From NCBI GenBank assembly GCA_018873245.2, contig JAEMBT020000004.1:6124573-6188572 (forward strand): a stretch of DNA of 64,000 bases, given 5' to 3'. The position numbers and the translations under genes are program-made. This document shows positions 58,838 through 64,000 of this stretch, in pieces. Origin of the DNA: Archegozetes longisetosus. Lineage: Eukaryota > Arthropoda > Arachnida > Sarcoptiformes > Trhypochthoniidae. The notes under the pieces are model-generated. The model made no database searches, was not told where the DNA came from, and was given only the letters and a program-made list of their open reading frames with translations. Position 1 is the stretch's first letter. Every line of letters begins with the position of its first letter.

Positions 58838-61800
58838 ATGCATTCAAATGATAATGAAAAGAAAATAAGAAACTTGTCGACACCTTCAGTGTCAAGTACT
58901 GAAGATCTGATGGCAACAGGTATGGAATCTAAAACTAATGAAAAGGATAATGAAAGTTGTGGTTAATTTATAAAAACTGATTACTATTTGGTTGATAGGA
59001 GTGAATGTGAATGATATGAAGCAAAAGGTTATGGCATTAACTAGTGATGAAACTCAGCAACACATCTATGAGGATATTGACCTTCGGGCACCACCAAAAC
59101 TGGCACCTTCGGGAGTCTATACTAAAGTAAGTTCATTGTTATTCTTTTTAAAATACACTGTTGTTTATGCCTTTTTTGGCTCTAATATCATTCATTTGAA
59201 TCACACCTTTTTGTTTAATGACATGACATAACCTTTTTTCATCTGTTTATTGACGGAAGAAAAGGTCCAGTTTTTAACTTATGGCTAACTTATAGCTTAC
59301 TTTAGCTAACTCATTGCTAACCTATTGCTAGCTTATCGCTAACCTATTGCTGGCTTATTGCTGCAAAAAAGGTTAATGTTTTTAATGAATTTTATGGCAA
59401 GTTTTAAGCTATAATTCATAAGGCCATAACTTATAAGAGTCTAACCACTAAAAAGGTTATAGTTATAGCAATAGTACACTTATGAATATCTACCATCAAA
59501 TCTAAAACTATTAAAAATTAAATCAAGTTTTTCTAACAGGACAACTTTGCTTTCGTTTAATCAGACTTATTAGTTGACTGTGTCATAAATTATTGTTATT
59601 TTATGCTTAGATTTTGTTAGATAATGAATGCTTCAAATTTTTAACACTTATTCTCGTGAAGTCATAATAAAAATAGTAATTATCTGTTGTAGAAGTTCTT
59701 CAGATATCTGTCAAGTGTATGAACCTATCAAAACTCGTAAGCTCAATAGACAAAACTGAACATGACCTGAAATCTGAAAAATTTCGATTCTTATGACTGG
59801 CTTTTAGCCTTTTCATAGACGGATGTACTTATTGTCACGTTTGGAATAATCTTAATTTAGCAGAAGTTAACGGCCAGACAGAGATCAAACTTGAAACTGA
59901 AGCATATGTTACATAGATAGAAATGATTAGTTTCTTATGGTTTTTTCGATAATCCTAATGCTAGCTGTAAAGCATGTCCAGGTGTTGTGAAGTAGTAGAT
60001 CGTGTCTGAACAATCGTCCTTACTATATTGTTATAGAGCTATTTGATGTAAAGCGACAGATGTGTGCAATGTGTTCAGTGCTCTACAGCTGTATACTTCT
60101 CGGGTCAGTCATTCTACAATTCCGTAGTACTTCTGCCTCACCCCTCAGTATATCATAAAATGCCTAAAAGACACGGCTTATTTTAGGTCTTTAATAGATA
60201 GGACGCGTGCGATCCCCTTGTGTTCGTTGAAGTGAAACGCGTTGATGACCCAAAACTATGGACATTTTTTGCTCGTCATACTCGTAACATCTTTCATTGC
60301 TATTGCCGGCACTCTATGCTTACCGTTTTGTTTGAAAATCTATTTAACAAACGATTGCTAAAACACCAGAGACAACAAAAACCAGACACTTCACACTACT
60401 TATCCGTTAGTGGTTCTTCCTTTCTTATGACTAATCATGACTTGTTTTTCTCAGAAACTTCTTTACAGATTAGCTAAAACTTTCTAAACTTTTCTCATTT
60501 CAACTTTTCATATGTTGAGCAAATTAGGAAAGATTTAAAACTAGATTCAGACTGAAAAGAATGTTATCCTAAGAGGACTCTCTCAAAAGGTATTACATGG
60601 AGTTTTTGAAGTTTTATAAATAAGTTTAAGATATATTCTCGTAGTGTTCTTATTTCTAAAAAACTACAGGTTTTCTTCAAAGTAATAGCAATTTTTTGCA
60701 ACATGTGCAAAATCTTAGAGATACAACAGGAAACACTTTCACGCATCAGAAGCTATTACTCAAAATATAACGATAATTATATACCTAAACAACTTTTGAG
60801 ATCTACCTCGCAATTAATGACTCACCAGTAAAAGAAATGTGTCAAAGAGGACTCTAAGTCAACTCTGACTATAGTTTTTCTAACCTTACTCGCAATTAAA
60901 TCAGACTGCAACGGCAAGGGAATGGAGTAGAGTTGTGTCGACCAAAAAGCCATTCTGTCTATTAACTTAACAATGAGTCTGAACACACCTCTCAAACGTC
61001 TTTCTGTGCACAGGCTTTCAATTTATTCTATCGTTATTCAAGTCGCTCATTGTGTCGGTTGACACTAACTTTTGCATAATGTGGTTATATAAACCATTAG
61101 AGTTAATTAGTAGCTTTTTAGGTGTTATCAGATTTTATTCTTTAAAGTTATAAAAAGTTACCACTAATTTTGTTAAGAAAAGGTTGACACGGAACGTGAT
61201 TATTGAAATAATAACGCTAATTTATCGGGCGTCTTACTCTTTCACAATCAAGCTATTCAACATTTAGGATCTAATTGTTAATTTTGAAAAATTATTCTTT
61301 CAAGTTACTATCAATTAGTTTTATGATTGGGAGAAAAATATACATCAACTTTTGTAAGCCTTTCACTTAGAAGAGAAAAAGAAGTTTTTTCAGAACTGGT
61401 TCAAACATAAAAGATTGAAATGTGCAAAATAAAAGCAGACGTTATTTTCTGAAAATATTAGACTAAACAGAAATACTAATAAATACAAAAGGAATAGTAA
61501 ACTGGTATAATTTACTACAACACTGATTCTCCTTTTGTCACGATATTTGGGTAATGAAAACGTGACAAAAAATAGATATAATCTATACGTTAAGACCTAT
61601 TTATTATAAAAAAAACATCAAGTTTAGTGTAGAATAGAAGTAGATTTATATATTAGCATGAGTAATGTAATTTGGATTAAGTTTACTTACAGGAGTGTAT
61701 TGAGATGTTTAGATATAGAAACGCATTAGCGAAAATCAACCAAAAATTAGTCTCTCTACTGGAACTGATTATCATTTTGCCCTCTTCTCTCATTATAATT

Positions 61801-64000
61801 CTAATAATAGTGCACTACAGTATCTCGCATTTCTTCTTCAGCTAGTCTTGCATGAGTTGAAGGCTGATATAATGATATCTAATTATTATTTGGATATTGT
61901 TACCAAACCTTTATGTAATGATATACCAGTGATCTGATAAATTGAGACTGGCTCTCAAACAAACCTAACAGTATAACAGGTGTTACTGTACAACTATTCA
62001 TATATTGGTTAAGTGAATCGAAAAGTTGCTCTTAGATACCGGTATTTAACACTTTAGTAACTGTTCTTACTAATTACGTTAGTTTTTCAAGCTAACTTTC
62101 AATACTCTCTAAATGTAGTGTTGCAACCTTTCAAATTGATTGAGAAGCTTGTGGTCAAAATTTATGGTCAACTAATCATTTAAAAGTGTGATATAGTTGA
62201 TGCATAAAGTAATTAATACTACTTGAATGATGATCCGATAAAACTTGGAGAACACAAATCAAATAAGTTTATCGCATTATTTCGATATTAATGTTTGCAA
62301 CGCATAACTTTTATGGCACGCATTTCCTCATTCAAGACAATCCAGTTTTTGTATTATTTTCAATGTATTCTAAATCAAGTCGTCCTATTTTATTAAGATT
62401 AATGTTCTCATTGAGTTTGTTTCAATTCTTATTTTATTTGTGATCTCAATCGATTTCATAAACTACTTGTAGAGCAGTCAAAATGAGCCAGATCCAAACT
62501 AATGTCACAGCTCACAAATTCAAAACTCACTCCTTTTACCAAATCGATCAAAGCCCAAACTTAACGTCATTTCAAACTAATCAAAGGTTTAATGAGAAAA
62601 GCATTTTTCAATGTTTTTTCGTTGTTTTGATGTTTTTCAAAGATTACAATGCGATTGAGGCGAACATTTATATTGAAATAAAGGCACTTTGAACGAGAGG
62701 ATTATGATAATAAGTTGAATGGTTTCGTTTGATCTGCTCATTTGGATAAGTCTTAAAAGTCTTAAATAAGTTATAACTTTTATGATTGTTTGTGGAAGAA
62801 TACCGGCATTGACTTAATTTGATGACTTTTGAAAAATAAAATCAGTCGGAGTTGAACCTAAAAGATGGTCTTTAAAATTTGAAGTCAGTGTCTGTCAAAA
62901 TGTTTATTACTTAAAACGTTTTCTTAAACACGAATCTATTGGAAGGAGTGTCAAACAGTCTGACTGCACGTTTTGACTAGACTTCTGATTTGCATTATTG
63001 TTCAAATAAAGGTTTTGTTGTTGAGTCAAATACTGAAAATAACTGAACCCAATCTGACTGTTATGGCAATTTCGTATAGTAAAACTTGTCTAGCTTAAAC
63101 CTGTATTTAATTGGTTTGTAAAAATCAATAACAATTAAGTCATGTTTTGTATGGTATTCTTATATTGTTTTTTAAAAACCACTTAAGTCGATGTCGAAGT
63201 TAGACATGTTTTGCTGTATCTCATTTTGATGGGTAAGATTTAATTTCACATTAAGTGGTCGATTGATTTTGGGCTTCCTTTTGAAGATGTTAATTGACAT
63301 CTTTTGACTATTAGTTAAATTGAAATGAATCTCTTCTGTTAAGCAAATAATAAGGTTATTAGTTAAATGCTAAACGAACAAAAGTGAAAAATGAATCCTG
63401 TTTTGCAATTTCAAATTTGATTTTCAATGCGTTAAATAATGTTAAGTAACGTTAAAAGTGTTACACCAATCAATTCTGGCTGAAAAGCACACAATATTAT
63501 CTTCTTTCAGATAAATATGTACTTTTGTTGTTAAAATAGGGCATAACCCACTTGAGGGGCGAAATCAGTTTATTTTCCTTAACAAACTTTATCAGAAGAT
63601 TCAGTTTTGCATCAATTTGAAGGCTTAGAGTTGAAGCAGATTGAAAGCTGGTGCGCATCAGAAATATGCTGACAGAGATATGTCTCTTGATTCTAATAAA
63701 TGGCCAAATAGTTATTTTGGAGCAGATCTAGTGCTTATTTATCCAGTTATAATCAATCTTTCTATAAGCCAAACAATTGTCATGTAGTCTAATTCACATT
63801 ATATGGTATTTTGCATTGTTGTTTAAAACACATCCATTACTTAAATTTAGAATCATTTCTCACTTTGTCTTTGTTTGACTTTAGGGAAAAACTGTTTTAA
63901 AGCCGATCGCTTTCAAACCAGTCATCACATCAGCTTTTGTACAACAGCCCCGTTTCGGTACACCTGGAACTGGAGGGTCAAGTCCTTTTTCGTCGATAGA
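58838..64000 (+). CDS. First exons of an unidentified gene (continues beyond window)
   Basis: Three phased exons: 58838-58919 (MHSNDNEKKIRNLSTPSVSS), 58999-59126 and 63885 to the edge. The second contains HIYEDIDLRAPPKLAPSGVY before an AAA|GTAAGT donor; the third begins GKTVLKPIAFKPVITSAFVQ and RFGTPGTGG. The Pro/Ser-rich, basic composition with a YED motif suggests a cytoskeletal or signalling adaptor, but no domain is visible and the family is not recognised. The intron between exons 2 and 3 is 4758 bp, by far the longest here. Confidence 0.6.
59127..63884. other. 4.8-kb intron
   Basis: Begins GTAAGT and ends TTTAG. AT-rich, mostly featureless; holds a short tandem repeat at 59280-59365. 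Small open frames at 60220 and 62483 show no recognisable similarity. Confidence 0.55.
59278..59366 (+). repeat. Degenerate ~11-13-bp tandem repeat
   Basis: Repeats of the type GCTAACTTATTGCTAGCTTA vary in each unit (seven to eight units). It lies inside the long intron. Confidence 0.7.

Overview
The window is nuclear DNA of an animal, most likely a chelicerate and plausibly an acariform mite. It is AT-rich, carries genes on both strands with many introns of about 45-80 bp, and encodes arthropod-type proteins: a Fasciclin-2/NCAM adhesion molecule, a trithorax-like protein with a nuclear-receptor-type zinc finger plus a CXXC finger, a PHF20/MBD-R2-like protein, a HEXD-type hexosaminidase, and C2H2 proteins built from C-x-W-P-x-C fingers. 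The species assignment is inference. No CRISPR array, operon or prokaryotic feature was seen. Most gene models below were built by hand from splice sites, with reading phase checked at every junction.

Layout. 1-0.9 kb: last exons of a membrane protein. 0.9-6.3 kb: transposon relics, a foldback element, a near 1-kb inverted duplication carrying a small secreted-protein gene and its broken copy, a kinase relic, and a Thr-rich terminal exon. 6.3-13.8 kb: a compact housekeeping block with a basic S/R-rich protein (-), PHF20-like (-), TSC22 (+), NKAPD1-like (-) and the PP2A scaffold subunit (+), organised as two very short head-to-head promoters. 13.8-25.1 kb: the 3' end of PP2A-A and the 5' end of USF are both present as repeated copies on the two sides of a cluster of three C2H2 genes and a Salvador WW fragment; the complete USF gene closes the block. 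25.3-29.9 kb: a 23-exon Fas2 gene (-). 32.5-35.4 kb: a trithorax-like gene that stops before any PHD or SET domain. 36.3-42.9 kb: a transposon and pseudogene zone with a Tigger-like MITE, an intronless dead adiponectin-receptor copy split by a palindromic TA-flanked element, a satellite-filled foldback element, a decayed mitochondrial-type P450 and a short hAT element with an exact 8-bp target duplication. 43.1-57.6 kb: PELP1/Rix1-like (+), hexosaminidase D (+), N-acetylglucosamine kinase (-), SNRNP27 (+) and UBOX5 (+). 58.8 kb to the edge: the first exons of an unidentified gene with a 4.8-kb intron.

Functional links are loose, as expected for animal DNA: chromatin and transcription (PHF20, TSC22, USF, trithorax-like, zinc fingers), phosphatase scaffolding, amino-sugar salvage (HEXD next to NAGK, probably coincidental), ribosome maturation and splicing. 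Four single-base indels, in PP2A-A, HEXD (two) and NAGK, interrupt otherwise well-conserved genes; three lie in homopolymers and the fourth beside one, which suggests residual consensus errors as much as real mutation. I did not find a clearly new biological system. The most unusual structures are the repeated PP2A/USF junction around the zinc-finger cluster, the truncated trithorax-like gene, and the palindromic element whose removal restores the receptor reading frame.
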